Assembly: GCA_946411695.1 (NCBI GenBank)
Contig: CAMKEX010000008.1
Location: forward strand, 1 to 43,431
Origin: an uncultured Lachnospiraceae bacterium
GTDB lineage: Bacteria > Bacillota > Clostridia > Lachnospirales > Lachnospiraceae
Direction: 5' to 3'
DNA length: 43,431 nucleotides
Positions 8,984-16,478 of this stretch are shown piece after piece (within the stretch, counting starts at the first letter, position 1; each line of letters starts with the position of its first letter). The notes under the pieces are model-generated. The model was not told the origin of the DNA and ran no database searches. It saw only the letters and a list, made by a program, of their open reading frames with translations. A program made the translations under genes and the position numbers.

Positions 8984-9517
8984 TCAATACTTGTTGATGT
9001 GCACCTTGTGAAAAGGCAGGCTCTCCGGTGATCTCGCAGGCAGTTCTTCATCCGGCATTCCCAGCGCAAGGATTGCTTCCAGCCGGCACTCTGCGGGGAA
9101 CTGCAGAATACAGCGCAGGAAGTCCTCAGTGGTCTCACCGTCAATTGCCTCGCGTCCGCGGCCCTGAATCCAGCAGCTGCCCACACCGAGGGCGGACGCC
9201 ATCAGATGCATGTTGGCCATGACGACACTGCAGTCCTCGATCCAGACATCGGAGCGCTCCTCATCTCCCACAACCACGATTGCCGCGTCCGCTCCTGCCA
9301 GCATGCGGGAGGAACCTTTCAGGCGGCATCCGGACATATCGATCAGCTTGTTCTTGTCCCTGACGACGATCAGTTCCCAGGGACGTGCCGCACGGCTGGA
9401 GGCCGAAGAAAGTCCCGCCATGATAATCTGGTTGAGTTTCTCCATCGGAACAGGCTCCCCTGTGAAACTCCTGATACTGCGTCTGTTCAAAAAAGTTTCC
9501 AGCATCTGTTCATTCAT
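8984..9517 (-). CDS. Nitroreductase-family flavoprotein
   Basis: 177 aa. ATG at 9517 follows GGAGG with 9 nt. The FMN-binding N-terminus RRSIRSFTGEPV (residues 12-23) and the SSRAARPWELIVV segment are typical of small, dimeric nitroreductases that use NAD(P)H and FMN. The central ALGVGSCWIQG and the proximal C-terminal EAILALGMPDE match the family core. Physiological substrates of such enzymes are usually unknown. The gene lies 68 bases downstream of the nuclease gene's stop and could be read with it. Confidence 0.88.
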   Translation of the reverse strand: MNEQMLETFLNRRSIRSFTGEPVPMEKLNQIIMAGLSSASSRAARPWELIVVRDKNKLIDMSGCRLKGSSRMLAGADAAIVVVGDEERSDVWIEDCSVVMANMHLMASALGVGSCWIQGRGREAIDGETTEDFLRCILQFPAECRLEAILALGMPDEELPARSPESLPFHKVHINKY

Positions 9518-9585
9518 CTGTTTTTTCCTCCATTACTCTTGAAGAACCGGTCTTTATTATGACCACCGCCTCCGTTTTTTTACAC

Positions 9586-10935
9586 CTAAGGATTGCAATT
9601 TTTGCAGGGCGTGTAGCCCATCTCGATCAATTCCTCGCGGGTTCCGTTAAAACCCTGCATGTTCTTTCTGCTTATTTTTTCTACGGATTGGCATCCCGGC
9701 AGGTGAAATTTCAGGGAGCTTACATTGACAATATATTTCCATTTCCCGACGTCCGGCTTGCTGTCTGCCGCTGCCGATCCGTTATTTCCTGCCCGCAGAG
9801 TTTCCGCACCTTTGCTGCCGGACTGCGGCAAAGACTTTGTTTCCGCGCTCTCACTGCCGGACTGCGTTGACGATTCTTTTTCCGAGCCCTCACTGCCGGA
9901 CTGCGTTGGCGATTCTTTTTCCGAGCCCTCACTACCGGACTGCGGCGAAGATTCTGTTTCTGCGCTCTCACTGCCGATCAGCGCAGGGATATCGTTTCCG
10001 GTGAACTCCGGCCCGCTGCTCTCCCCTGTGGCATAGTCAATGGTGATCCCCGGCTGCACGTTATAGCAGAAAGCACAGAACCGGACCAGGGGATCCTCGA
10101 CCGAGAGCGCTTCCATCAGCACGCCGTCGGCCAGGAGATTTTTTTCTTGAAAAACAGGCGTGACACGGTACAAAACGTGATTTCCGGTCCCCTTTACATA
10201 AGCCAGAACCGAATCCTCATAGGGCAGCATGCCCTCGACATTCATAGACCGCGTCCCCGTGATCAGATTCTTCTCATTTGCATCCTGCCCGGTTAGCTGA
10301 AAGCCGATCAGATGACAGCGGTTATACAGATAGTTTCCGTCAATCCCGTCGTATTTCACGGTATGCCAGCCGGTGGGCCTGATCATACCGATCTGCCCCC
10401 GCTCCTCCTGCGGCAGCGTCTCGGGACCCACAAGTGCGCAGGCACCAGTGCAGCGTCCCAGCGCATCCAGATTTCCATAGGCCTGATAGGAATACTCCCG
10501 CTGCGAATCAGCCGATGCACCCGTCTCCCTGTTCTGCAGAGACATCACACTTGTCATCCTGCGGGCGGCTTCCATCTGCCTCTCGTCAAAAAAGGGAACG
10601 TCATCATTCACGTCCGCCCAGATACTGCCGCTGTACTCCGGCACCATAGACGGCGCAAACGCTTGCGGAAGGCCCGGCACAGGAAGGTCAGACGCCTCAT
10701 TCTCTGCCGTCTCCACCTCTAAGGTCTCGATTTCTGCAGAATCTGCTTCTACAGGATTTGTCCCTGCAGGATCCGCCTCAGCAGCCTCAGCAGGATCCGC
10801 CTCCGCGATTTCTGTTTCCGCAGCCTCCGCCTGCCCCGGCTTTACCGGATTCGAAACAGCTCTGCAGCCGGCAGCCAGAAAGACCGCCAGCAGCGCCGGC
10901 AGCAGTCGGCCGGCCAGTCTTTTATTCACCTTCAT
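9586..10935 (-). CDS. Secreted lipoprotein DNA/RNA non-specific endonuclease with C-terminal Cys domain
   Basis: 449 aa from ATG 10935; a TTG two codons upstream (10941) is an alternative and neither has a strong ribosome site. The N-terminus is a lipoprotein signal with lipobox LAAGC. A Glu/Ala-rich linker follows, then the nuclease domain: QAYGNLDALGRCTGACALVG, the catalytic-type segment YNRCHLIGFQLTG (the DRGH motif of NUC1-type nucleases, here NRCH), and EKNLITGTRSMNVEGM. Streptococcal EndA and similar DNA-entry nucleases belong here. A Ser/Glu linker of four 13-residue repeats links it to a C-terminal ~45-aa domain (FHLPGCQSV...YTPCKNCNP) like the Ada-type zinc-binding tail seen on many such nucleases. 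It is likely anchored outside the cell for DNA degradation or uptake. Confidence 0.85.
   Translation of the reverse strand: MKVNKRLAGRLLPALLAVFLAAGCRAVSNPVKPGQAEAAETEIAEADPAEAAEADPAGTNPVEADSAEIETLEVETAENEASDLPVPGLPQAFAPSMVPEYSGSIWADVNDDVPFFDERQMEAARRMTSVMSLQNRETGASADSQREYSYQAYGNLDALGRCTGACALVGPETLPQEERGQIGMIRPTGWHTVKYDGIDGNYLYNRCHLIGFQLTGQDANEKNLITGTRSMNVEGMLPYEDSVLAYVKGTGNHVLYRVTPVFQEKNLLADGVLMEALSVEDPLVRFCAFCYNVQPGITIDYATGESSGPEFTGNDIPALIGSESAETESSPQSGSEGSEKESPTQSGSEGSEKESSTQSGSESAETKSLPQSGSKGAETLRAGNNGSAAADSKPDVGKWKYIVNVSSLKFHLPGCQSVEKISRKNMQGFNGTREELIEMGYTPCKNCNP
9815..9970. repeat. Four 39-bp tandem repeats inside the nuclease gene
   Basis: Exact 39-bp period: 9815-9853, 9854-9892, 9893-9931, 9932-9970. 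Copies 2 and 3 differ at one base. Each codes for 13 residues of the SGSEGSEKES type, so copy number can change without a frameshift and would lengthen or shorten the linker. Confidence 0.9.
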
Positions 10936-10988
10936 ACCCAACGTCTTTTATGTAATATATCTTTTATACCTGTTCCGCCTTTTTGCCT

Positions 10989-11042
10989 TTTTGAGCACCT
11001 GGTAAGTTTTGAGTACCTGGTAAGTTTTGAGCACCCGGTAAG
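10989..11042. repeat. Three 18-bp tandem repeats upstream of the nuclease gene
   Basis: TTTTGAGCACCTGGTAAG at 10989-11006, with copies at 11007-11024 and 11025-11042 that differ by one base each. The array sits 50-100 nt upstream of the nuclease start, where a promoter would be expected. Confidence 0.85.
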
Positions 11043-11167
11043 GGCAGGGCATCTTATTTTTAATCCCCAACAGTATATAAGTATATATTTGGAACAAGTA
11101 AATATTTGAAACTGCCATACACCCTCAAAATTATACCATGGACCGGGGTGTGCCACAAAGAACATGG

Positions 11168-11214
11168 AAAAAAAGAAGACCGGATGCCCCCATTTGACAG
11201 GGAAACCGGTCTTT
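11168..11214 (-). terminator. Intrinsic terminator behind the 42-aa membrane peptide gene
   Basis: On the minus strand, AAGACCGG (11213-11206), a 22-nt loop, CCGGTCTT (11183-11176), one base, then seven T residues (11174-11168). It ends the transcript of the small gene at 11268-11396, and possibly of asparagine synthase. Confidence 0.8.
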
Positions 11215-11267
11215 TCAACGCAGCACAAATAATCCTTTTCGATCAGGGCTGTCTTTATTACATTACA

Positions 11268-11396
11268 TCAGTCTCCTTCATTGTCCCGTGTATCAATGCC
11301 GGAAACGGTGGAAACCGCCGCAATGATGCCCACAAGAACTGCCAACAGTGCCATGACACCGAATGCTGCAAGACCAATAATCGCTCCAAATTCCAT
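11268..11396 (-). CDS. Small membrane peptide, 42 aa
   Basis: ATG at 11396 to TGA at 11268. A near-ideal ribosome site GGGGAGG lies 6 nt upstream. The peptide starts MEFGAIIGLAAFGVM, is hydrophobic for residues 3-32 (one membrane span) and ends in a charged tail DTRDNEGD. A strong intrinsic terminator follows 54 bases later. I know no family for it. Its own good start site, a coherent membrane segment and the terminator support a real gene; it would be missed by length cut-offs. It lies between the asparagine synthase and nuclease genes in the same direction. Confidence 0.65.
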   Translation of the reverse strand: MEFGAIIGLAAFGVMALLAVLVGIIAAVSTVSGIDTRDNEGD

Positions 11397-11515
11397 ATCT
11401 GTCCTCCCCGCCCCTGCGGGCTGTTGAAGAGTTTTACTTCACACTGCCCTTCAATTTTCCCATACAATTTCTCAAAAGGCAACCCTGATTTTCTTGTCGG
11501 AGGGTGTCTGGGGGA

Positions 11516-11581
11516 GGGGTGTCAGGGGGACGGTTCCTTTGACAACTTGAGTTGTCAAAGGAACCGTCCCCCTGACACCCC
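11516..11581. repeat. Perfect 32-bp inverted repeat with 2-nt centre, dispersed-repeat family
   Basis: Left arm 11516-11547 and right arm 11550-11581 are exact reverse complements; the arms read GGGGTGTCAGGGGGACGG... and the centre is TG. It is two head-to-head copies of the dispersed repeat that recurs at 11581-11606, 11625-11647, 16381-16413 and 16440-16471. The strand could extrude as a long hairpin. No T-run follows. The remainder of 11397-11623 shows only degenerate copies of the same motif. Confidence 0.9.
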
Positions 11582-11647
11582 AAAGGAACCGTCCCCCTGA
11601 CACCCCGACACCCCCGCTGACCCTCAGTTGTCAAAGGAACCGTCCCC
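11581..11647. repeat. Further copies of the dispersed repeat; one forms the end of asnB
   Basis: CAAAGGAACCGTCCCCCTGA at 11581 and CAGTTGTCAAAGGAACCGTC at 11625. The second copy supplies the last codons and stop of the asparagine synthase frame (GDGSFDN-stop on the minus strand). Confidence 0.85.
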
Positions 11648-13666
11648 GGTGGCAACCCGGTTTTTGTCTTCGTGCATGTGCTCCATGGCGAGTTCGTCTT
11701 CGATCGACACGGCACAGGCGCCCGGCACAAAGTACTGGCGGTACCAGACCAGGAAGGTATAGACGTTCCAGATATGACGGCTGTAGTCTTCTTTTCCGGT
11801 GCGGTGGGCATTCAGAAGCTTCATGAGTTCATCCGTGTGGAAAAAGAGCTCTGCCTCTTTGCTGCAGAAGGCTTTCTTCACGATCTCGTAATATTTGTCC
11901 TGGCGCAGCCAGATGCGGATGGGCACCGGGAAACCGAGTTTCTTCTTTTCGGCAGCCGCCGCAGGCATATAGCGGTGGGCCGCCTCGCGGAAGGCAGTCT
12001 TGGTGTTGGTATCGCTGATCTTTTCCTCCAGGGGAAGGTCCTTTGCGACCATGTACACGCCGCGGTCCAGGAAGGGGACGCGGCTCTCCAGGCCATGGGC
12101 CATGCTCATCTTGTCTGCCTTGAGCAGGATGTCGCCCTGCAGCCAGAAGTTGAGGTCGATGTACTGCATCTTTTCCGTATCCGTGAGTCCCTTTACGCGT
12201 CTGTAAAAAGGCGCAGTCACGAATTTGGGATCAGAGTGAGGAGACGTGTGGCGAAGCACCTTGTTCCTCTGCTTCACGGTGAAAACATTGGCGTTGCCGA
12301 TAAAGCGTTCCTCGACGGACTTGGAACCGCGCATAATGAAGCCCTTTCCCTTGGGATGGCCGGGAATCTTGGAGACAGCTTTGGCCGCCGCCCGGCGCAG
12401 GCCCTGAGGAATCTTCTGATATGCGCCCAGGGACAGAGGCTCGTGGTAGATCACATAGCCGCCGAAGAGCTCATCGGAGCCCTCGCCTGAGAGAATGACC
12501 TTGACATGCTTTGAGGCCTCGCGGTCTACAAAATAGAGCGCTGCCGCGGAGGCGTCCGCCAGCGGCTCGTCCATGAAATACTGGATCCTGGGGAATTCCT
12601 CCCAGTATTCTTTCGTGGAGATGATCTTGCTGTAATTCTCGATCCCGACCTCTTTGGAGAGGGCTTCCGCGTAGGGAATCTCGTTGTAGGTCTCGTAATC
12701 GAAGCCGACTGTGAAGGTCTTTGCGCCGCCAAAATTTGCCGCGACATAGGAGGAGTCCACGCCGCTGGACAGAAGGGAAGCGACCTCGACATCGCTGACC
12801 ATATGATATTTAATGGATTCCTGCACTGCGCGGTCGATCCGGTTGACCAGCCTCTTGTGTGCATGATCCGCATCCTTTCCGCCCACCGGGCGGGGTGTCA
12901 GCATGGGGTCAAAATACCTGCGGATCCTGAGTTTTCCGTTTTTCCAGACCATATAGTGACCGGCGGGCAGTCTGTAGATGCCTCTGAAAAAAGTCTCCGG
13001 CAGCACCGAATACTGGAAGGACATATACTGCTCCAGCGCCTGCAGGTTGACCTGGCGGTCATATCCGGGGTACTCCAGGATGCTCTTGATCTCGGAACCG
13101 TAGACGAAGTTTCCTTCGATCTCTGCATAATAAAAAGGCTTGATCCCGAACATATCCCGCGCGCCGAAAAGTTCTTTTTTGCGGGCGTCCCAGATCACGA
13201 AGGCAAACATGCCCCGAAGCCTGTCCAGGATCCTGGGGCCGTACTCTGTATAGCCGTGCAGCAGCACCTCCGTGTCGGAGTTTGTCAGGAAGGTGTGTCC
13301 CTTGATCTTCAGATCCTCGCGAAGCTCACGGTAATTGTAGATCTCACCGTTAAAGGTGATGATCCTGCTTCCGTCCGCTGTCGCCATGGGCTGATCGCCG
13401 CCCTTAAGGTCGATGATCGACAGACGTCGGAATCCCATCGCGATCCCGCTGTCGATATACTGCCCCGCTCCGTCCGGTCCGCGGTGGATGATCCTGTTCA
13501 TCATATTGGTCAGGACCTGCCCGCGCCCCTCTGCATTCTCCGGGTGACCGACAATCCTTACTTTTGTATTTTTCTCAGACCTGCTTCGCAGCGCAGCATC
13601 TATGTCTGTATTTTTTTCAGAGTTCCATCCGGTAATATTTCCGGTAAATCCGCATATTCCACACAT
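11624..13666 (-). CDS. asnB: Asparagine synthase (glutamine-hydrolysing), AsnB type
   Basis: 680 aa. It makes asparagine from aspartate, glutamine and ATP. Cys2 of MCGICGF is the glutaminase nucleophile, which fixes the start. The class II amidotransferase domain shows HRGPDGAG, FNGEIYNYRELRE and SDTEVLLHGY; the synthetase half has the PP-loop LLSSGVDSSYVA at about residues 300-310 and SGEGSDELFGGY. Two oddities: about 35 extra residues between MCGICGFTGN and MMNRIIHRGPDG, a place where most AsnB proteins are tight; and a C-terminal tail ...GDGSFDN coded by a dispersed repeat. No ribosome site stronger than moderate (AGGAGAG region) was noted. Confidence 0.92.
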   Translation of the reverse strand: MCGICGFTGNITGWNSEKNTDIDAALRSRSEKNTKVRIVGHPENAEGRGQVLTNMMNRIIHRGPDGAGQYIDSGIAMGFRRLSIIDLKGGDQPMATADGSRIITFNGEIYNYRELREDLKIKGHTFLTNSDTEVLLHGYTEYGPRILDRLRGMFAFVIWDARKKELFGARDMFGIKPFYYAEIEGNFVYGSEIKSILEYPGYDRQVNLQALEQYMSFQYSVLPETFFRGIYRLPAGHYMVWKNGKLRIRRYFDPMLTPRPVGGKDADHAHKRLVNRIDRAVQESIKYHMVSDVEVASLLSSGVDSSYVAANFGGAKTFTVGFDYETYNEIPYAEALSKEVGIENYSKIISTKEYWEEFPRIQYFMDEPLADASAAALYFVDREASKHVKVILSGEGSDELFGGYVIYHEPLSLGAYQKIPQGLRRAAAKAVSKIPGHPKGKGFIMRGSKSVEERFIGNANVFTVKQRNKVLRHTSPHSDPKFVTAPFYRRVKGLTDTEKMQYIDLNFWLQGDILLKADKMSMAHGLESRVPFLDRGVYMVAKDLPLEEKISDTNTKTAFREAAHRYMPAAAAEKKKLGFPVPIRIWLRQDKYYEIVKKAFCSKEAELFFHTDELMKLLNAHRTGKEDYSRHIWNVYTFLVWYRQYFVPGACAVSIEDELAMEHMHEDKNRVATGDGSFDN

Positions 13667-13761
13667 AAAAACGTTCTCTCCTGTTCATGTGCAACACCCG
13701 TCGGCGATCCGCTGTCCGCAGACGCCCGGACGAGTCAGGTTTTTCCGGCTTTTGCAGCTTT

Positions 13762-13860
13762 TGCAGCCGATTGATTTGCTGATTATTGCAGCCGTTCGTT
13801 TTGCTGATCTTCTGCAGCCGTTCGTTTTGCTGATTTTTGCAGCCGTTCAATTTGCTGGTT
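13762..13860. repeat. Four ~26-bp tandem repeats in the asnB leader
   Basis: Units around TGCAGCCGTTCGTTTTGCTG; units 2 and 3 are nearly identical, the outer two diverged. The array starts about 95 nt upstream of the asnB ATG, so it would be part of its 5' leader or promoter. An AT-rich stretch at 13866-13935 further out is the likely promoter region. Confidence 0.7.
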
Positions 13861-14006
13861 TCATCTTTATTGCGTTAATATAACAGATTTGCGCCCTGAA
13901 TAAAATAAAACAAAGTGTAAATTAAAAGAATCTTGTGTGAACTTTATACAAGACCCGCATACGAGACTTGCGCGCCGGATGCCAAAGGTATTGCACGTTG
14001 AAGAAT

Positions 14007-14030
14007 AAAAAAAGCCGGATCCTCCGGCTC
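14007..14030 (-). terminator. Intrinsic terminator, minus strand
   Basis: AGCCGGA-GGA-TCCGGCT followed by seven T residues on the minus strand (14029 down to 14007). It would end a transcript coming from the gene-poor stretch to its right; no gene there is recognised. Confidence 0.75.
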
Positions 14031-14880
14031 AAAAGTCAGCATGCGATCGGGCATTAGATTGTGTTTGGGCATTAGATTGTGCATCAGATTGCTTATCAAT
14101 GCTTATCAAATTGCGGTCAGATCATTCGTTCCACAGCATCAGAGAAGGGATGCTGTCCGGCTTATCTTGCCTGCGATCAACATCCCTTCTCAGGAATTCT
14201 TGTCCAATGGTGCATACCTCCGTATTCAGTTATTTTTTGAGAGTCTGGATACTGTATCAGTTGAATTTCTCCCCTGCATTTCTCGTCTGCAGAAGGTACC
14301 CGGAACTAATTTCATCACTCAATGGGATGTTCTTGTTCACTTATTACTGACATATTATTCAGTTACTCTCTTGAAAACCATCCTATCTTGCAGATTTATC
14401 TATCTTCTTCATCTTCCGAATTCACACCAGTGGATTTGTCTAAGACTAATCACTTCTTCACAAATACCATTTGTGATTCTCTGATGTTACTATACAAATA
14501 TCATTGCGGGGTATACATCCCGTCAGTGAGATTCGTTTTTTGAAAAATACATAAACCACATTTCTGTTGCAAATATCACGTTACTCTTGCAAATTCTGCC
14601 CCTTCACGAACTATCTGCAGTGATTGGATGATTTCCGATACGAACTTTATAGAGCTAAGACTTGTTAGATAATTGGTCCGTACCTTCCTTTCATAAATTC
14701 CAACAGTTCAGATTCTGGTTTGTTTGGTGGAAAAAGTTTAGTTGTACTTCGGTCCGTACCTCCTTTACCCAGATTCCTCAGCTACCGGCCAGGTCGATCG
14801 AGATCAACCTTATGAAATGATAAAATACTTCAAGACGTTTACAACAACCAACTGCTCCTTGACTTGACATCAGTTTCAAT
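14031..14880. other. Gene-poor, AT-rich stretch without a recognisable gene
   Basis: No frame in either strand looks like a protein; the longest, 147 codons on the plus strand, has no ribosome site and odd composition. Visible structure: GCATTAGATTGTG repeated at 14051 and 14069; AGAAGGGATG (14143-14152) against CATCCCTTCT (14181-14190) as an inverted pair; and the sequence GGTCCGTACC twice (14676, 14751), each next to a purine-rich AAAGGA(A/G)G on the minus strand. A decayed mobile or foreign fragment, or an unrecognised RNA ending at the terminator at 14007, are both possible. Confidence 0.5.
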
Positions 14881-15068
14881 CGACGATTGTATTTGTTTTA
14901 CCCGGGTAACGTCTATCTGTTTGATGTAACTATTATATCATTTGGCGCTGAATTGTCAATAAATTTAGTGCATTTTGGCAAATTGTTGGATTTTTCAGAC
15001 TTTTTCGACAGCTTGCATTTGACATTCCCTGCGGGTCCGTTACAATTAAACAGGACACTCTCGAAAGA

Positions 15069-15092
15069 GAGGGGACGGTTCTGTGTCTCCTC
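15069..15092. repeat. Diverged copy of the GGGGACGGTTC dispersed repeat
   Basis: GAGGGGACGGTTCTGTGTCT shares the GGGGACGGTTC core with the palindromes near asnB and the AGCS gene, with a different flank (CTGTGTC instead of CTTTGAC). Confidence 0.55.
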
Positions 15093-15097
15093 CGAGC

Positions 15098-15174
15098 TTT
15101 CCTGTTTATTCCAAAGTTTTCTGATTATTTCCACAGTTTCCTGATTATTACAAAGCTTCCTGTTTACTCCAAAG
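15098..15174. repeat. Four 19-20-bp tandem repeats upstream of the phosphatase gene
   Basis: TTTCCTGTTTATTCCAAAG (15098-15116) followed by three variants, 15117-15136, 15137-15155 and 15156-15174. The last unit ends 16 nt before the ATG and borders the AAAGGA ribosome site, so the array is in the transcribed leader. Confidence 0.8.
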
Positions 15175-15190
15175 AAAGGACCCAACCGGC

Positions 15191-15985
15191 ATGCCCAGTA
15201 CTTTGCTGTCTTATGAAAATCTACCCAACATCCGGGATCTGGGCGGAATGCCCGCGCAGGGCGGACGCTCCATCAGAAGCGGACGCCTGATTCGCTGCGG
15301 CCACCTGGGAGCGATCTCCGACAACGACCTCAATAATCTCTCCGATCTCCTCAGTGTGATCGCAGATTTCCGGACGACCCGCGAGAAAACCAGACAGCCT
15401 GACAGGGACATTCCTGATACCGCTTATTATCATATTCCCCTCGTAGACTCGCTCACCCCCGGCATCACCCGCGAAACGGAAGCCGACGTCAGTATCGTTA
15501 CCCGCCTGCTCGTGAAGCCAAAGGAGGCCCGCACATATATGTGCCGGCTCTACAGTTCCATGGCAACGGGCAAAACCCAGCTTGCAGGCTATGCGAAATT
15601 CCTGAGAATCCTGAGGGAGCCTCACGACCAGGCGGTTCTGTGGCACTGCACCGTGGGAAAAGACCGCGCAGGGATCGGTGCGGTTCTCGTTCAGGAAGCC
15701 CTTGGGGTTCCCCGCGAAGAAATCTTCGCCGACTACATGTACACCAGAGAATGCCTGCGCGAAGAAATCCATAATCTCAGTGACAGCATCAAGAAAAAGG
15801 CCTCCACTGACAGTCCGCTCGCTGACGAGGCCCTCAGTTATCTCTTCGGCGTCGATGAGGAATTTCTGCTCTCCTTCTACAATACAGTGGAAAAAGAGTA
15901 CGGCAATCTGTCGACTTTTTTCGAAATAGGCCTTGGCATTACAGCAGAGGATAGGGTTGCTATGCAGGAGATGTATCTGAAATAA
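15191..15985 (+). CDS. Tyrosine-specific protein phosphatase (HCxxGKDR type)
   Basis: 264 aa. ATG at 15191 lies about 11 nt behind GAAAGGA. The N-terminal NIRDLGGMPAQGGRSIRSGRLIRCGHL and the P-loop HCTVGKDRAGIG (about residues 151-162, Cys nucleophile and Arg) are those of the bacterial protein-tyrosine phosphatase family that includes lipid/phosphotyrosine phosphatases such as LipA and IphP. The general acid Asp should lie in the 90-110 region (PLVDSLTPG). It stands alone on the plus strand, closed by its own terminator. Substrates cannot be read from the context. Confidence 0.88.
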   Translation: MPSTLLSYENLPNIRDLGGMPAQGGRSIRSGRLIRCGHLGAISDNDLNNLSDLLSVIADFRTTREKTRQPDRDIPDTAYYHIPLVDSLTPGITRETEADVSIVTRLLVKPKEARTYMCRLYSSMATGKTQLAGYAKFLRILREPHDQAVLWHCTVGKDRAGIGAVLVQEALGVPREEIFADYMYTRECLREEIHNLSDSIKKKASTDSPLADEALSYLFGVDEEFLLSFYNTVEKEYGNLSTFFEIGLGITAEDRVAMQEMYLK

Positions 15986-16001
15986 AGGCAATTGATAAAG
16001 C

Positions 16002-16030
16002 GGCTGTCGCAGATGCGGCAGCCTTTTTTT
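16002..16030 (+). terminator. Intrinsic terminator of the phosphatase gene
   Basis: GGCTGTCGCA-GA-TGCGGCAGCC (16002-16023) with one G-T wobble, then seven T residues. Confidence 0.88.
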
Positions 16031-16286
16031 ATGAAAGCCTGTCTTCCAAATGGGTGATTTCATGCCCTCAAAGTCTCTGTATCGCTTTGCATATTCGAGG
16101 CAGTAGTGACCTTCTGTCTGTCATATCCTTCAGTCGCTTTACGTCTTTCCCGGCACAGGTGCGGCATAGGTGAGCACACGATCTCAAATCTGAAATATCG
16201 CTTTCCTTTTTCACGGCATGGTGCAAGTCAAAAAAGGAAGCTGTCAAATAGCAGATTCGACAGTCTACTGCATTACATTATTGGGG

Positions 16287-16321
16287 AAAAAATAAGAGGC
16301 TGTCGCATTGCGACAGCCTCT
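16287..16321 (-). terminator. Intrinsic terminator of the AGCS gene
   Basis: On the minus strand AGAGGCTGTCGC-AAT-GCGACAGCCTCT, perfect 12-bp stem, then TTATTTTTT. It closes the leftward transcript of the symporter. The stretch 16031-16286 between the two terminators shows no gene. Confidence 0.85.
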
Positions 16322-16380
16322 CCGATATGCGGAAAAAATTAGTCAGGCAGAAGCGTCCCTTTCTCCTTGACTCCAGACAT

Positions 16381-16471
16381 CAGTTGTCAAAGGAACCGTC
16401 CCCCTGACACCCCGTCCCCCTGACAAGGCAGCCACCTGACAGTTGTCAAAGGAACCGTCCCCCTGACACCC
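16381..16471. repeat. Dispersed repeat, two full copies and one partial behind the AGCS gene
   Basis: CAGTTGTCAAAGGAACCGTC starts at 16381 and again at 16440; a partial GTCCCCCTGACA lies between (16414-16425). Same family as 11516-11647. The second copy ends 8 bases from the symporter stop. Confidence 0.88.
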
Positions 16472-16478
16472 TCGTGGC

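Noticed and set aside
13617-13850. 77-codon minus-strand frame at the start of asnB
   Set aside because: It overlaps the asnB start and otherwise translates the 26-bp repeats.
14041-14484. 147-codon plus-strand frame
   Set aside because: No ribosome site, no recognisable domain, in an AT-rich stretch with broken frames all around.
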